Shown: positions 25,033 through 34,526 of the stretch, one piece after another | How the letters are laid out: each line of letters begins with the position of its first letter | Position numbering within the stretch: the stretch's first letter is position 1 | Source: Prevotella sp. | GTDB lineage: Bacteria > Bacteroidota > Bacteroidia > Bacteroidales > Bacteroidaceae | Direction of reading: 5' to 3' | DNA length: 53,858 bases | NCBI GenBank assembly: GCA_022773395.1 | Contig: JALFBL010000006.1 | Span: forward strand, 1 to 53,858 | Program-made: the position numbers and the translations under genes | Notes under the pieces: generated by a model | The model's input: the letters and a program-made list of their open reading frames with translations, nothing else | Told to the model about the DNA's origin: nothing | Databases searched by the model: none

Positions 25033-25841
25033 CGACGCACATTTACCAAGAGTTCTGCTGTTTTTGAGGACTGGGAATTGTCTTGCAGTGCCGAGATCCT
25101 AAATTTCAGTATGCCTGTTTTTATTTTACGGTCGGCTACTACTGCTGCCGTATATTTGATGCCAGAGCCTGGTGCAATGCTCTCAATGCTGATGCTGGGA
25201 GAAACGTAAACATGCTTGTTTCCGCTGAGTTCCTGCACAATGGGCTGCACGTTGCGTATCGCTTGCCGGGAGCGATTGCGCAGTTCAAATACAATCTTGC
25301 TTTTCTCTCCGCGGCCAAGTGCATCGTCGCCATTGCCGTCTATGTATTTGATATGGCTGATTTCGATGGCCTCTTGCGGGGCGACTTCCTTTTCCATGGC
25401 AGATGCGTCGTTGCCCGCAATGGCTTCGCTGATGTTGTTTTCCGGCAAAGGAACATTGCCGCCATTCTCAAAGTCGATACGGTCGTCTCCGCTGTTCGTA
25501 GGGTCAAACACCTCTTGGCCGTCTTGGGGCTGCCCGTTTGGATTGCCGCAGGCCCGTTGCCTGTTGGCTTCACGCTGTTCCATTCTTTCGTGGTAACCTT
25601 CAATTTTGCGCCTTTTTCCCTCTTCTACGGCAGTGCCGATTGCCGTACCTATCACGGTGCCTCCTGCCATGCCGATGATTTCTCCCCAATTGCTTCCACG
25701 TGCACCGCCGGAAATGCCGCCAATGGCAGCTCCGAGAATAGATCCCAATTGCGCACCGGTATATGCGCCCATTCCCGCATAGGAACCGCAACTGCCCAGC
25801 AACAGGATTCCACTCATTGAAAATGCGATAATCTTTTTCAT
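25029..25841 (-). CDS. Glycine-zipper lipoprotein of unknown function
   Basis: A 270-residue exported protein. The start MKKIIAFSMSGILLLGSCGSY gives a lipid cysteine at C18. Residues about 25-75 are a glycine-zipper (GAQLGSILGAAIGGISGG, then MAGGTVIGTAIGTAVEEG) likely to insert in a membrane. A charged linker follows (KRRKIEGYHERMEQREANRQ), then an acidic Asn/Gly stretch. The final 110 residues (ISHIKYIDGNGDDALGRGEKSKIVFELRNRS) look like a beta-sandwich of the kind found in surface proteins. A -7 box TATCTTTG on the minus strand (25871-25864) lies 22 bases upstream. Its stop shares the TTAA at 25029-25032 with the opposing gene. Confidence 0.85.
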   Translation of the reverse strand: MKKIIAFSMSGILLLGSCGSYAGMGAYTGAQLGSILGAAIGGISGGARGSNWGEIIGMAGGTVIGTAIGTAVEEGKRRKIEGYHERMEQREANRQRACGNPNGQPQDGQEVFDPTNSGDDRIDFENGGNVPLPENNISEAIAGNDASAMEKEVAPQEAIEISHIKYIDGNGDDALGRGEKSKIVFELRNRSRQAIRNVQPIVQELSGNKHVYVSPSISIESIAPGSGIKYTAAVVADRKIKTGILKFRISALQDNSQSSKTAELLVNVRR

Positions 25842-26080
25842 CCTTGTACTTTTGATAACAATGCAAAGATAATGTTTTTATCCGCCGCAGAAAGGATAAA
25901 AACCCGAAAAAACAGTAGGGAAATCCCTATATTTTCCAAATCTGCCAAACAGTCCGTTCGCCGATAACTGAAAATCGCCTCCTTCATGTCGGAGAATGTC
26001 TTTCTCTCATCATAAAGGAAGCGATGAACTTATACGGAAGGTTTTTCCCGATGTGGGGGTGCAAGCCCAATGCGCATTGG

Positions 26081-27268
26081 CTATATAGCCGTATAGAGAA
26101 GGTATGCCCAGTGTGCCATCAGTGCGGCTGCAACGCCTCCGATGGTATGGGAAATAATGGCTTTTGAGGTCAGTTCTCTATAGCCTAATGAGTCGAGCAT
26201 GGCGGTATGCGTGCTCAAGAAACCGCTCCAGCACATGCCGATGGCCGTAAACACAGCAATGGCGTTGCCGTCAATCCAACCCTGATGGATGAAGTTGGGT
26301 ACAAGACTCAATGCCGCTCCCACCGCACCGAGAGCCGTAATGGGGAATGCTATTTGGTGCGGGTCGGTGAATCCGAACACAACACGGAAGAGGCCTCCTA
26401 TCTCGTTGGCAAGTGCGGGCAGCAATTCAATGCCCTCATAAGCGGCTCCTGTGTATTCGCCTCCTTTTCCTGGGCCGAAAGTGAGAATCATCACCAACGT
26501 TGAAATGATAAGCACGCCGGGGATGATGGCAATGCCCACGTCCACACCGGTGCGTCCGCCGTCCAACAAAGAATTGAGCGTGCGCAGGAAAAGTGTTTTT
26601 TCTTCCTTTGCTTCTCCCTTTTCTTCTTTCTTTTCCTTTTCATCCAATTCTGCCGCATTCTCCACCGCATATTGTGGGTACTCCTTCAGAACAAAATACT
26701 GCATGAAGCGAGTGGAAACGATACAGCCGCAGAATGCTCCGAACAGTCCAATCAGCGGTTCCACGAAATATCCTTGCCCTACCATATATACAATGACAAT
26801 CAGACCCATGCCAAAAGCGGTTCCAAAGTTGGTGAGCGATATGAACTGGAATTTCTTGAAATAACTGCTGAAACGCTTGTCCTGCGAGAGCGAGATAATG
26901 GCTGGATTGTCCGACAGGAACGTCATGACGGCTCCCAGCGAAGCAACTCCCGGAAGGTTGAAGAGTGGTTTCATCATCGGACGCAGCAGTTTTTCCAATA
27001 AGTCCACCACGCCAAACTCAACGAACAGTTTTCCGATAGCACCGGTCACCACGCATATTCCCATCAAATAGAATACCGTGTTGAGCAACAAATCATGTGC
27101 TGTGTGCATGATGGTGTTCAGCATTTGCGATGCGCCCATCTTGACACCGATGTATGAGAACAAGGCTCCAACAAGGAGCAGGCAAACAATTCCTGACGGA
27201 ATTTTAGACCATAGTTTTTTGAAAGGGCTTGACTTTGTGCCCTCATGCTTGTTTTGAACGTTTTTCAT
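26081..27268 (-). CDS. Nucleoside-recognition/gate-domain membrane protein (CD0519/CD1768-like)
   Basis: An approximately 395-residue inner-membrane protein with about ten hydrophobic segments. It has two gate-type repeats, seen in NTVFYLMGICVVTGAIGKLFVEFGVVDLLEKLLRPMM and the later GVDVGIAIIPGVLIISTLVMIL. The SDNPAIISLSQDKRFSSYF motif fits the CD0519/CD1768 family. Substrate is unknown. A charged cytoplasmic loop (ELDEKEKKEEKGEAKEEK) separates the halves. Start may be 27268 or the in-frame ATG three codons earlier at 27277. The transcript has a leader of over 100 bases from the promoter at 27424-27394. Confidence 0.85.
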   Translation of the reverse strand: MKNVQNKHEGTKSSPFKKLWSKIPSGIVCLLLVGALFSYIGVKMGASQMLNTIMHTAHDLLLNTVFYLMGICVVTGAIGKLFVEFGVVDLLEKLLRPMMKPLFNLPGVASLGAVMTFLSDNPAIISLSQDKRFSSYFKKFQFISLTNFGTAFGMGLIVIVYMVGQGYFVEPLIGLFGAFCGCIVSTRFMQYFVLKEYPQYAVENAAELDEKEKKEEKGEAKEEKTLFLRTLNSLLDGGRTGVDVGIAIIPGVLIISTLVMILTFGPGKGGEYTGAAYEGIELLPALANEIGGLFRVVFGFTDPHQIAFPITALGAVGAALSLVPNFIHQGWIDGNAIAVFTAIGMCWSGFLSTHTAMLDSLGYRELTSKAIISHTIGGVAAALMAHWAYLLYTAI

Positions 27269-27393
27269 ACTAATCATTCAATATCCGACCTTGTCCGACA
27301 GATTCCTTGAGTTCAACCCCTACTTTCGAACAAAACGCCAGTAATTGCGGGATGCTATAAAACGGTTATTTTTCAGTTAATAATAAAATCGGG

Positions 27394-27424
27394 CAAATGT
27401 ACTAATTATTTTAACAATGCACAA
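27394..27424 (-). promoter_or_regulatory. Promoter of the gate-domain membrane protein gene
   Basis: On the minus strand TTG (27424-27422), 20 bases, then TACATTTG (27401-27394). The leader would be about 120 bases, long enough to hold a regulatory structure, but no known riboswitch was recognised. Confidence 0.68.
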
Positions 27425-27569
27425 GCAAAAGACAATCTTTTTACAAAGAAACGTCCGTCTGCCGCTCCCTGTGTTTGGCTGGACGGAAAACAAAACAAGG
27501 TGATGTGTCGTAAATAGGGTGGGTGCCGCACTCCTTCTTCTGTTAAAATTTAGTTAAAATAACTGCTGA

Positions 27570-27601
27570 TTTGGTCAGTTGGTAGGAAATATCTACATTT
27601 G
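27570..27601 (+). promoter_or_regulatory. Promoter of the second SusC/SusD operon
   Basis: TTTG (27570-27573), 20 bases, then TACATTTG (27594-27601). It lies in the 430-base divergent gap and gives a leader of about 90 bases. No anti-sigma or sigma gene is nearby, so this operon appears to use the housekeeping sigma factor. Confidence 0.75.
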
Positions 27602-27696
27602 CGGGCAATTTATCGAGCAGTTGCCCGCAAATTGCTTCTCCGGGCGGCTCTCCGCAAATCATCATTGCTATTGGCAAATAAGATTATATTATTGAA

Positions 27697-30513
27697 ATGA
27701 AATTACACTTGTTGGTTTGCATGGGCATCTTGCCATGTTTGTCTGTGGCTGTCCCCTGTAAAGGGAACGTTGCAGACAGCAAGAAGCCACTGAATGTAGT
27801 GGCTCTGCCTATTGCGAAATCAGGGGATTCCAAAAAAACGGATCCTACGAAAATGGAAACAGACACCTTCAATTTGGATGAGGTGGTGGTGACAGGTCAG
27901 GGAAACGCCATACAACGAAGGCGGTTGTCCTCGAAAGTAACGAAAGTGTCGGCAGAAGATATGCAGAAAATGCCGGCAGTACGCATCGACCAAATGTTGC
28001 AGGATGCCTTGCCCAATGTGCAAATATCCTTGACCAACGGTCAGCCGGGCACCACGTCGCTCATCAAGTCGCGAGGACTTTCTTCCGCATTTTCCAACTC
28101 CACCCCTGTGATTTATATTGATGGCGTGCGCGTAGACAACAAGAATACCGGTTCCACCTTGGCCTATTCGCTCAACGGCTATGCGGCCGAGCCTTATTCC
28201 ACAGCCGACCTTCCCATGGGCGAAACCGCCGCGTCCGGTTCCATCAGTGACATCCCGTTGGAAAATATCGACCATATTGAATATGTGACAGGCGGTGCAG
28301 CCACTACATTGTACGGATCGGATGCAGCCAACGGCGTGATACAGATATTCACGAAGAAAGGAAGGGAAGGACGGTTCCGTGCCGCATTCACCACACAGAT
28401 GGGACTCGACATAGCCACATCCCAGTTCTACCATTTCAGGCGTACCAAGGATTTGCTCAACCAAACAGGTTTCCAGCAGCGTTACCGTTTCGGTTTCGAC
28501 GGTGGAAACGAGAAGTTTGGCTACAGTCTCGGCACAAGCATGAGCAGCAGTTCGGGCATCATCATCCACGACGGCAACCTCAACAAGAAATACGATTTGC
28601 GTTTCGGTTCACGCCTGCAAATCAACAGAATGCTTGAATACCAGAACTCTTACGGACTGGTGATAGAGAATTTCAAACGCAGCCGCAATGGCAATCAAGG
28701 ACTGTATACTGGCTTGTGGACCACCGAATGTGCGGCCATTGCCGACTTGAGGTACAAGGATATGGACGGCAACTTGAAAAACTTCGCTCCCGACATTGAT
28801 GCCGCCGGCGACTACGAGTTGGCACGGATGAAAGCCTTGATCGACCGTGCGGAGGCTTTGCAGGACAACGAAGAGAGCGTGAAGCGTTTCCAAACCGCCC
28901 AGACATTCCTTTTCACCCCATTCAAGCATCTTACCTTCAAAGGCACGCTGGGCATTGACTACCGCACAAGTTCCAATAAAGAAATCATCACCAACGAATA
29001 TCTTATCCATACACAGGTGAAGCCTGAAGGTACGTCCAACGCAGGACGTGTGTTCAACCATGACCGCAGTTTCTTCGGACTGACCGTCGACGTGAACGGG
29101 CAGCACAAGTTCTATCATAACGACTGGCTGAGCAACATTGCCACGGCTGGTTTCCAATATTTCAATACTCACGACCATCAGGTGTCGTATAACGGTACCA
29201 ACGTGCGCGATGGAGCACGCGTGATGAGCGGAGCGGGAACCATCACGGCCAACGAGTGGTTGAGTTATCTCAACAGTTACGGCTTCTATGCGCAGGACAA
29301 CATTGGTTTTCTGAACCGCTACTACATCGATTTGGGCATGCGCGTTGACTACAACACCGCTTTCGGCGACAACGTGGGATGGCAGTTCTATCCCAAGGTG
29401 GGACTTTCCTATATGATGTCCGAAGAGCCGTTCATGAAGTCGTTGAGCCAAAAGGGCATCGTCAATTCCCTCAGGCTGCTCGCCAACTATGGTGTGGCAG
29501 GCAATTACCCTCCTGCCTTTGAATACCAGAAAACGGTGAACGTCACCTCGTTCAACGGCAAGCAGGCGGCCACCTTCGGCAAATACGGAAACCCGAATCT
29601 TGGCCCGGAAAAGAAACATTCTTACGAGGCAGGGCTTGATGCTTCGTTCTTCCACAATATTCTCACCCTGGGTCTCACCTATTATTACGCACGCACTAAA
29701 GATGCCATCTTCAGTGTGCCTACGCTTCCCTCTTCGGGACAGGCGTCCAACTATCTTTCTAATGTTGGCGACATAGAGAACAAGGGTATGGAAATCAGTC
29801 TCGGCGTGATGCCTGTCAACACCAAAGACTGGACGTTCAACATGCACGCTTCGGTAAACACCAACCGGAATAAGGTGCTGAGCACGGGTGGCGTTGTGCC
29901 GTTCCGCATAGGCGGATTCTCGTCGCGCACCATCGAAACCACCGTTCAGGAAGGCATGCCCGTTGGGTTCTTGCGCGGCGCAAAAGCTATACTCAACGAG
30001 GACGGCACCCTGAAAGAGGTACTGCAACTTCAGGATTTGGGCAGCACCATTCCCACGCTTTACGGAAACTTCTCGCTCAATCTCCGTCACAAGGCCTTGA
30101 ATTTCTATGCCAGCGGCGATTATCAGACAGGCTCCTATGTCCATTCTTTCGACCGCCAGTTCCGTTTCCGCAAAGGCTTGAAAGATGCCGAAATACCCGA
30201 AAAGGCTATCGAGGGAAAGCAGCAAGGGAAGATCTGGCTCGATTTCACCAACTTTTTCGTGGACAAGGCCGATTTCCTTAAAATCCGCAATATCGGCATC
30301 GACTATACTTTCAAGTTGCGCCATTGTCCTGTGCGCAGCGTCAATGTGGGCATGAACGTGTATAACCCCTTCGCCTTCACGGCATCCGTCGTTGATCCGG
30401 AAGCAACGCTCTCGGGCGCACTGTCGCAAGGTGCGGTGGCAACGAGCGGCATCAACTATGCCACCTACTCGTCGCCCCGTCAGTATGTAATGACCGTCAG
30501 GTTCGATTTCTAA
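27697..30513 (+). CDS. SusC-like TonB-dependent outer-membrane receptor (short form)
   Basis: A 938-residue TonB-dependent receptor. After a signal peptide (LLVCMGILPCLSVAVP) and a short linker comes a TonB box at about 59-67 (FNLDEVVVTG), then the plug (SSKVTKVSAEDMQKMPAVRIDQML, PVIYIDGVRVDN, IEYVTGGAATTLYGSDAANGV) and a large barrel ending VMTVRFDF. It has neither an STN domain nor the carboxypeptidase-like N-terminal domain of the first SusC, so it should transport without signalling. The next gene is its SusD partner. Substrate is not indicated, since no glycosidase or peptidase is adjacent. Confidence 0.93.
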   Translation: MKLHLLVCMGILPCLSVAVPCKGNVADSKKPLNVVALPIAKSGDSKKTDPTKMETDTFNLDEVVVTGQGNAIQRRRLSSKVTKVSAEDMQKMPAVRIDQMLQDALPNVQISLTNGQPGTTSLIKSRGLSSAFSNSTPVIYIDGVRVDNKNTGSTLAYSLNGYAAEPYSTADLPMGETAASGSISDIPLENIDHIEYVTGGAATTLYGSDAANGVIQIFTKKGREGRFRAAFTTQMGLDIATSQFYHFRRTKDLLNQTGFQQRYRFGFDGGNEKFGYSLGTSMSSSSGIIIHDGNLNKKYDLRFGSRLQINRMLEYQNSYGLVIENFKRSRNGNQGLYTGLWTTECAAIADLRYKDMDGNLKNFAPDIDAAGDYELARMKALIDRAEALQDNEESVKRFQTAQTFLFTPFKHLTFKGTLGIDYRTSSNKEIITNEYLIHTQVKPEGTSNAGRVFNHDRSFFGLTVDVNGQHKFYHNDWLSNIATAGFQYFNTHDHQVSYNGTNVRDGARVMSGAGTITANEWLSYLNSYGFYAQDNIGFLNRYYIDLGMRVDYNTAFGDNVGWQFYPKVGLSYMMSEEPFMKSLSQKGIVNSLRLLANYGVAGNYPPAFEYQKTVNVTSFNGKQAATFGKYGNPNLGPEKKHSYEAGLDASFFHNILTLGLTYYYARTKDAIFSVPTLPSSGQASNYLSNVGDIENKGMEISLGVMPVNTKDWTFNMHASVNTNRNKVLSTGGVVPFRIGGFSSRTIETTVQEGMPVGFLRGAKAILNEDGTLKEVLQLQDLGSTIPTLYGNFSLNLRHKALNFYASGDYQTGSYVHSFDRQFRFRKGLKDAEIPEKAIEGKQQGKIWLDFTNFFVDKADFLKIRNIGIDYTFKLRHCPVRSVNVGMNVYNPFAFTASVVDPEATLSGALSQGAVATSGINYATYSSPRQYVMTVRFDF

Positions 30514-30586
30514 ACTTCATCCGCACAGAATCATGCAACAAAAAGCAAGTTGTTTCAACAAAACATCCATCAAGATATCCACAACA

Positions 30587-32014
30587 ATGAAACTGTCAAA
30601 ATACATCTTGGGTTCGGTTCTTTGTCTTTCGCTCGCATCATGCGAACTGTTGGAACCGGGCGACATTGTGAACCCCAACGTGGACGAAGAGGCGTTCCTC
30701 AAATCGCCCAATGCCATGCAGACATGGGTGAACGGAACAGAGAAAAATTTTGCCATGGGCATTGGCAACTATTGCCAGCTCATGGAGATTCTCTCCGACA
30801 ATTACTACAACAACTATTCGCGCAGCAGCAATGTTTTCGATATGCCCCGTCTGCTCAATACCGACGACGATGTGAAAGACCTGCAGCGGTATGCCGGCAA
30901 TATGCGCGAGGCAGCCGACTATGCCTTCAACACCGTGGCCAAATACGACAAGAATTTCACGGACGAAGAGAAATTCAAAATGTACTACATCAAGGCCTAT
31001 TCGTTCATTCTTGCCGGCGAACATTTTACGGGCTTGCCCATCACTGACGGTGGAGAGGTGAAACCTTGGAAAGAGCACCTGCAATTGGCACTTGCCCATC
31101 TGGATCTCGCCCTGCCCTTTGCCAAGACCGATGCCGACAAGGCCTTTGTCCATACGCTCAAGGCCCGCACTTACTATCGCTTGGGCGACAAGGCCAATGC
31201 CACCGCAGCCGCAAAAGCATCGCTCTCCGCATCGGCCGACTATGTGAAGCAAGTGATGTTCGACGGCGACAATGGCGTGAACAACGTAGCGCAGGAGGCG
31301 ATATGGGGAAACTGGTTTCAGCCGCTGCCCCGTCTCGATTTTCTTGATCCCAAATATTTCATGATCAAAACCAACGAGCAGCGTCCCATCTGCCTTGCCA
31401 AGGCAGAAGAAAACCATCTCATTTTGGCAGAAGCGGCCCTTGCCGATGGAAATGTGGAGGAGGCCAAGCAAATTCTCCATCAACTGTTGGCATTGGTGAG
31501 CGCGCGTCCTGTCCAAACAGATTTGGACGACCACTTGGAAGGGCGTTTCAATGGTGGGACAAAGCATTATCCCAACAGTTCGGAATATGTTGTGGCTGCC
31601 TCTGCCGACGACCCCTTCCGCAGCGGGTTGGTGATTGACCGCCAGGCTCCCCACCTCATTTCGGTTTCTTATATATCAGGGACATCGGTCGATGGAGAAA
31701 TGATTAACAAATGCAGCACTGTGGATGAGACCCTGGAATTGGTTTATCTCATGCGTCAGGAAATATTCATTGCCGAGGGAAGGCGTGTGTCCGACCTTGG
31801 CATCCGTATGCCGGTGGGCGACGTGGAAGCTGCCCGCACCCCATCGGCACAAGGCTATACCGAAGCGCTGATTCCACCATTCATTCCCTTGAACCACGGT
31901 CTGGATGCTTTCACGATGGACGAAACCACCAAGCGTGTCACCATCACCTACAACATGAACCGTGTCATCGTGAAGAACAAAAGTTCGGAATACGTGGCGC
32001 CGTTCTTTCACTGA
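30587..32014 (+). CDS. SusD/RagB-family outer-membrane lipoprotein
   Basis: A 475-residue surface lipoprotein, partner of the upstream receptor. The ATG at 30587 gives MKLSKYILGSVLCLSLASC with lipid cysteine C19; the in-frame ATG at 30533 adds an unlikely 18-residue extension. SusD-type helices include YAGNMREAADYAFNTVAKYD, YYIKAYSFILAGEHFTGLP, AEENHLILAEAALADGNVEEA and the closing VYLMRQEIFIAEGRRVSDLG type segment. Likely captures a nutrient for the receptor. Confidence 0.9.
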   Translation: MKLSKYILGSVLCLSLASCELLEPGDIVNPNVDEEAFLKSPNAMQTWVNGTEKNFAMGIGNYCQLMEILSDNYYNNYSRSSNVFDMPRLLNTDDDVKDLQRYAGNMREAADYAFNTVAKYDKNFTDEEKFKMYYIKAYSFILAGEHFTGLPITDGGEVKPWKEHLQLALAHLDLALPFAKTDADKAFVHTLKARTYYRLGDKANATAAAKASLSASADYVKQVMFDGDNGVNNVAQEAIWGNWFQPLPRLDFLDPKYFMIKTNEQRPICLAKAEENHLILAEAALADGNVEEAKQILHQLLALVSARPVQTDLDDHLEGRFNGGTKHYPNSSEYVVAASADDPFRSGLVIDRQAPHLISVSYISGTSVDGEMINKCSTVDETLELVYLMRQEIFIAEGRRVSDLGIRMPVGDVEAARTPSAQGYTEALIPPFIPLNHGLDAFTMDETTKRVTITYNMNRVIVKNKSSEYVAPFFH

Positions 32015-32132
32015 CATCCGTTTGCAGAACGAACATCATCTTTAAGCAACCCGTTGGATCTGTTTCGCAAACAGCAATCTGATGGGTTGTTTGGGAATAT
32101 CGAGAGTGCGCATCATTTCCTTTTACTTTCTG

Positions 32133-32140
32133 TATATTTG
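32133..32140 (+). promoter_or_regulatory. -7 box of the PagL-like gene
   Basis: TATATTTG lies 45 bases upstream of the ATG at 32186. The -33 element is weak (TTTCC near 32116). The gene is therefore probably transcribed apart from the SusD gene. Confidence 0.5.
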
Positions 32141-32185
32141 CATCGGTATTGGCAACCGTTGCTTTTGGGCAAAATCTTATCCAAG

Positions 32186-33433
32186 ATGAAAAAACGATTG
32201 TTGATTGTATTTGCTTTGTTCTTTTGCTTGTTGGCAGATGCAAATGAAGCGGCCGACTCTTTGCACCGATGGGGCGGGGAAGTGAGCGTGTCTCCCGGCA
32301 CCACCTTCGCTATGGATCATTATGTCCGTAAATGGCTAAAAAACAAGCAGAATTTCATGGTCGCTGCCGAACTTCATTATTCGAGTCTTCCACAAGACAG
32401 TGATTCGTTTGCTGCTGATTTTGGATATCCGGTGATAAGTTTTGGTATGAATTATTGTTTTAACCGGGGAGTGACCATGCATCGCGAACAGGATCCATCG
32501 TGGGGACTGTTGGAGCCGGTTGACTATACCTCGCGTTTGGGCAATGTGCTTACCGCTTATGGTTCTTTCGCACGTCCCTTTTTCCGAAACCGGAAATGGG
32601 AAACGTCTTATACGTTTTCTTTTGGGCTGGGATACTCGAAAGACAAGTATAATGTGCAAAACAACATCGACAATGAATTGATTGGTTCAAGGTGGCTGAT
32701 CTATTTTGCTGCCGGTCTTCATGCTACCTGTCGCATTGCGGAAAATTGGGGACTGAAAGGTGGGCTGGACTTTTACCATCATAGCAACGGTGCCCTCAAT
32801 CGTCCCAACAAAGGATCGAACTTTGTGGCTCCTTCCTTGGCTTTGGTGTATTATCCCTATTATCGGGAATCACTGAACCGCGGCAGGTTTCTTGCAAAGT
32901 CTTTCAGCAAATACGTCTATCTGAATTTCGTGTTGGGAGTAGGGGCAAAGACTTTGGACGAGGATTGGCAGAAAACACAATTCTACACCCCTCCGGGGCA
33001 TCCTGATTACCGTACAGACCATTTCAGGCTTTATGCGGCCTACTCTTTGCAAACAGATGCCATGTATCGCTATGCCCGCCGATGGGCTTCAGGAATAGGA
33101 CTGGACATTTTCCATGGCACCTATTCGTCACACATACAAGAAATGGACACGGGCAAAAACTATGCGGGCCGGCACAGCCCTTGGTCGATAGGAATTGCCG
33201 CGAAGCATGAGGTGTTTTATCATAATCTGTCATTGGGAGTGTCTTTGGGATTCTATCTTTTCCGGGAAATGGGCAAGATGGCAAAGGAAATGGAAAAGCC
33301 CTATTACGAGCGGATAGGCATTCATTATACTTTTCCCTCGTTCCATAATCTAACCCTTGGAATCAATGTGAAGGCACATAAAACCAAAGCCGACTTTACT
33401 GAATTGGTGATTGGCATTCCTGTAAAACTATAG
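32186..33433 (+). CDS. PagL-like / acyloxyacyl-hydrolase-family outer-membrane protein
   Basis: A 415-residue exported beta-barrel protein. Start 32186 gives the signal peptide KKRLLIVFALFFCLLADA. The central YHHSNGALNRPNKGSN matches the PagL (lipid A 3-O-deacylase) H-x-S-N motif. Pseudomonas PagL uses His, Ser and a Glu 12 residues after the Ser; the aligned position here is Asn, so catalytic action on lipid A is uncertain. It is about twice the length of PagL, with a C-terminal second half (YRYARRWASGIGLDIFHGTYSSH). The role could be lipid A remodelling or a structural barrel. Confidence 0.75.
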   Translation: MKKRLLIVFALFFCLLADANEAADSLHRWGGEVSVSPGTTFAMDHYVRKWLKNKQNFMVAAELHYSSLPQDSDSFAADFGYPVISFGMNYCFNRGVTMHREQDPSWGLLEPVDYTSRLGNVLTAYGSFARPFFRNRKWETSYTFSFGLGYSKDKYNVQNNIDNELIGSRWLIYFAAGLHATCRIAENWGLKGGLDFYHHSNGALNRPNKGSNFVAPSLALVYYPYYRESLNRGRFLAKSFSKYVYLNFVLGVGAKTLDEDWQKTQFYTPPGHPDYRTDHFRLYAAYSLQTDAMYRYARRWASGIGLDIFHGTYSSHIQEMDTGKNYAGRHSPWSIGIAAKHEVFYHNLSLGVSLGFYLFREMGKMAKEMEKPYYERIGIHYTFPSFHNLTLGINVKAHKTKADFTELVIGIPVKL

Positions 33434-33560
33434 GCTGCGATGGCTCAGGTTGCAAAAGGAGATTTCCGGATTCTCAAAGGAGGGAGTGTTTCCGTAAACG
33501 AGAATAAACAATAATATAAATTGTAAAAACATAAAAAAACATACAATTTGACAGGCCGCT

Positions 33561-33590
33561 TTTGGTTTTTCATTTTTATTTGTATCTTTG
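33561..33590 (+). promoter_or_regulatory. Promoter of the small beta-barrel protein gene
   Basis: TTTG (33561-33564), 18 bases, then TATCTTTG (33583-33590), giving a leader of about 27 bases. Confidence 0.7.
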
Positions 33591-33620
33591 CAGACACTAC
33601 ACAATTAAATGACATTGAAT

Positions 33621-34235
33621 ATGAAAAAAGCATTTACGATGATTGCACTTGTTGCACTCACGGCATTTTCAACAAATGCACAGGCTCAAGATGAGGTACA
33701 GACCAAATTGCGTTTTGGTGTAAAGGGCGGTCTGAATTTGACAAGTTTCACTTTTAGCGAGGGTGATTTTAATACGGAAAATCGTGCAGGCTTCTTTATC
33801 GGCCCCTCTGTGAAGTTTGCATTGCCCTTGATTGGTTTGGGGGTTGATGCATCGGCGCTTTATAACCAGAAAGAGTCAAAAATTGGTACAGTTACCGTGA
33901 AGGACAAGAGCGTTGATATTCCTGTGAATCTTCGTTATGCCATTGGATTGGGCAGTACTGCCAATGTTTTTCTGGCAGCCGGTCCTCAGATTGCTTTCAA
34001 CTTGGGCGATAAGGATATAAGTTTGGACACCGCCAAAGAATGGCGTTTCAAGGATTCTTACTTCAGTTTTAACGTAGGTGGCGGCGTTGTGATTAATAAA
34101 TTTCAGATAGGTGTTAATTATAACATTCCTATCAGTAAGACCAGCGATGTGGAATGGAAAGATGCTACGAACCAGATTTTCCATGCTGACAGCAAGGCAA
34201 AGAACTGGCAAATATCTTTGGCTTATTATTTCTAA
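33621..34235 (+). CDS. Outer-membrane beta-barrel protein (porin/PorT-like family)
   Basis: A 204-residue exported protein of the small OMP beta-barrel type. The ATG at 33621 gives MKKAFTMIALVALTAFSTNAQAQ; the earlier in-frame ATG at 33609 adds four residues. Alternating strands include RFGVKGGLNLTSFTF, FFIGPSVKFALPLIGLGVDASALY and VNLRYAIGLGSTANVFLAAGPQIAF, ending in ISLAYYF with C-terminal Phe. Exact role is unknown. A strong bidirectional terminator follows. Confidence 0.87.
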   Translation: MKKAFTMIALVALTAFSTNAQAQDEVQTKLRFGVKGGLNLTSFTFSEGDFNTENRAGFFIGPSVKFALPLIGLGVDASALYNQKESKIGTVTVKDKSVDIPVNLRYAIGLGSTANVFLAAGPQIAFNLGDKDISLDTAKEWRFKDSYFSFNVGGGVVINKFQIGVNYNIPISKTSDVEWKDATNQIFHADSKAKNWQISLAYYF

Positions 34236-34289
34236 AGCCTATATTGGGTAGGGCTCTTTCCTGTGTTAGTGAAAAGGAAATCCCGATAC

Positions 34290-34332
34290 GCGCACAAAAA
34301 GAGGATGCAGACGCATCCTCTTTTTTGTGCGC
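34290..34332. terminator. Long symmetric terminator at the edge of the tRNA-Leu islet
   Basis: GCGCACAAAAAGAGGATGC (34290-34308) pairs with GCATCCTCTTTTTTGTGCGC (34313-34332) with one unpaired base. A-rich and T-rich flanks make it workable in both directions. Its right arm overlaps the left copy of the islet att repeat (34326-34340). Before insertion the hairpin would have stood just downstream of the tRNA-Leu gene, which points towards it, and could have ended both that transcript and the porin transcript. Confidence 0.8.
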
Positions 34333-34340
34333 CTGATAGG
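34326..34340 (+). repeat. Attachment-site repeat, distal copy
   Basis: TGTGCGCCTGATAGG, identical to 38402-38416 and in the same orientation. It copies the tRNA-Leu 3' end (acceptor stem and part of the T arm) left behind by integration. Confidence 0.85.
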
Positions 34341-34425
34341 CACACTAAATATAAAACCAAATGAAATTGTATGATATTAAATGCGCTTAAACAAAGGCAT
34401 TTAGCAAGTTTATTAAATTTTATCA

Positions 34426-34470
34426 TGTGACCTAAAATCTTATTATTGTGACCTATTTGTGACCTAAAAA
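34426..34470 (+). repeat. Three arm-type direct repeats (left end of islet)
   Basis: TGTGACCTA occurs at 34426, 34447 and 34458 (the first and third extended to TGTGACCTAAAA). Starts are 21 and 11 bases apart, close to helical periods. Two more copies sit at the other end of the islet (38303 and 38314), which is the pattern of tyrosine-recombinase arm sites. Confidence 0.75.
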
Positions 34471-34471
34471 A

Positions 34472-34502
34472 TTGGAGGTATGTAATAATAGCATTATCTT
34501 TG
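34472..34502 (+). promoter_or_regulatory. Promoter of the islet integrase
   Basis: TTG (34472-34474), 20 bases, then TATCTTTG (34495-34502). It begins two bases after the last arm-type repeat, so integrase bound to its arm sites would block its own promoter. Confidence 0.7.
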
Positions 34503-34526
34503 TGATGTGTTTCAAAGGTAACAGTT

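Noticed and set aside
28609..30429. 606-codon open frame on the minus strand inside the second SusC-like gene
   Set aside because: It is the antisense shadow of a well-supported TonB-dependent receptor; its product has no motif, signal or promoter.
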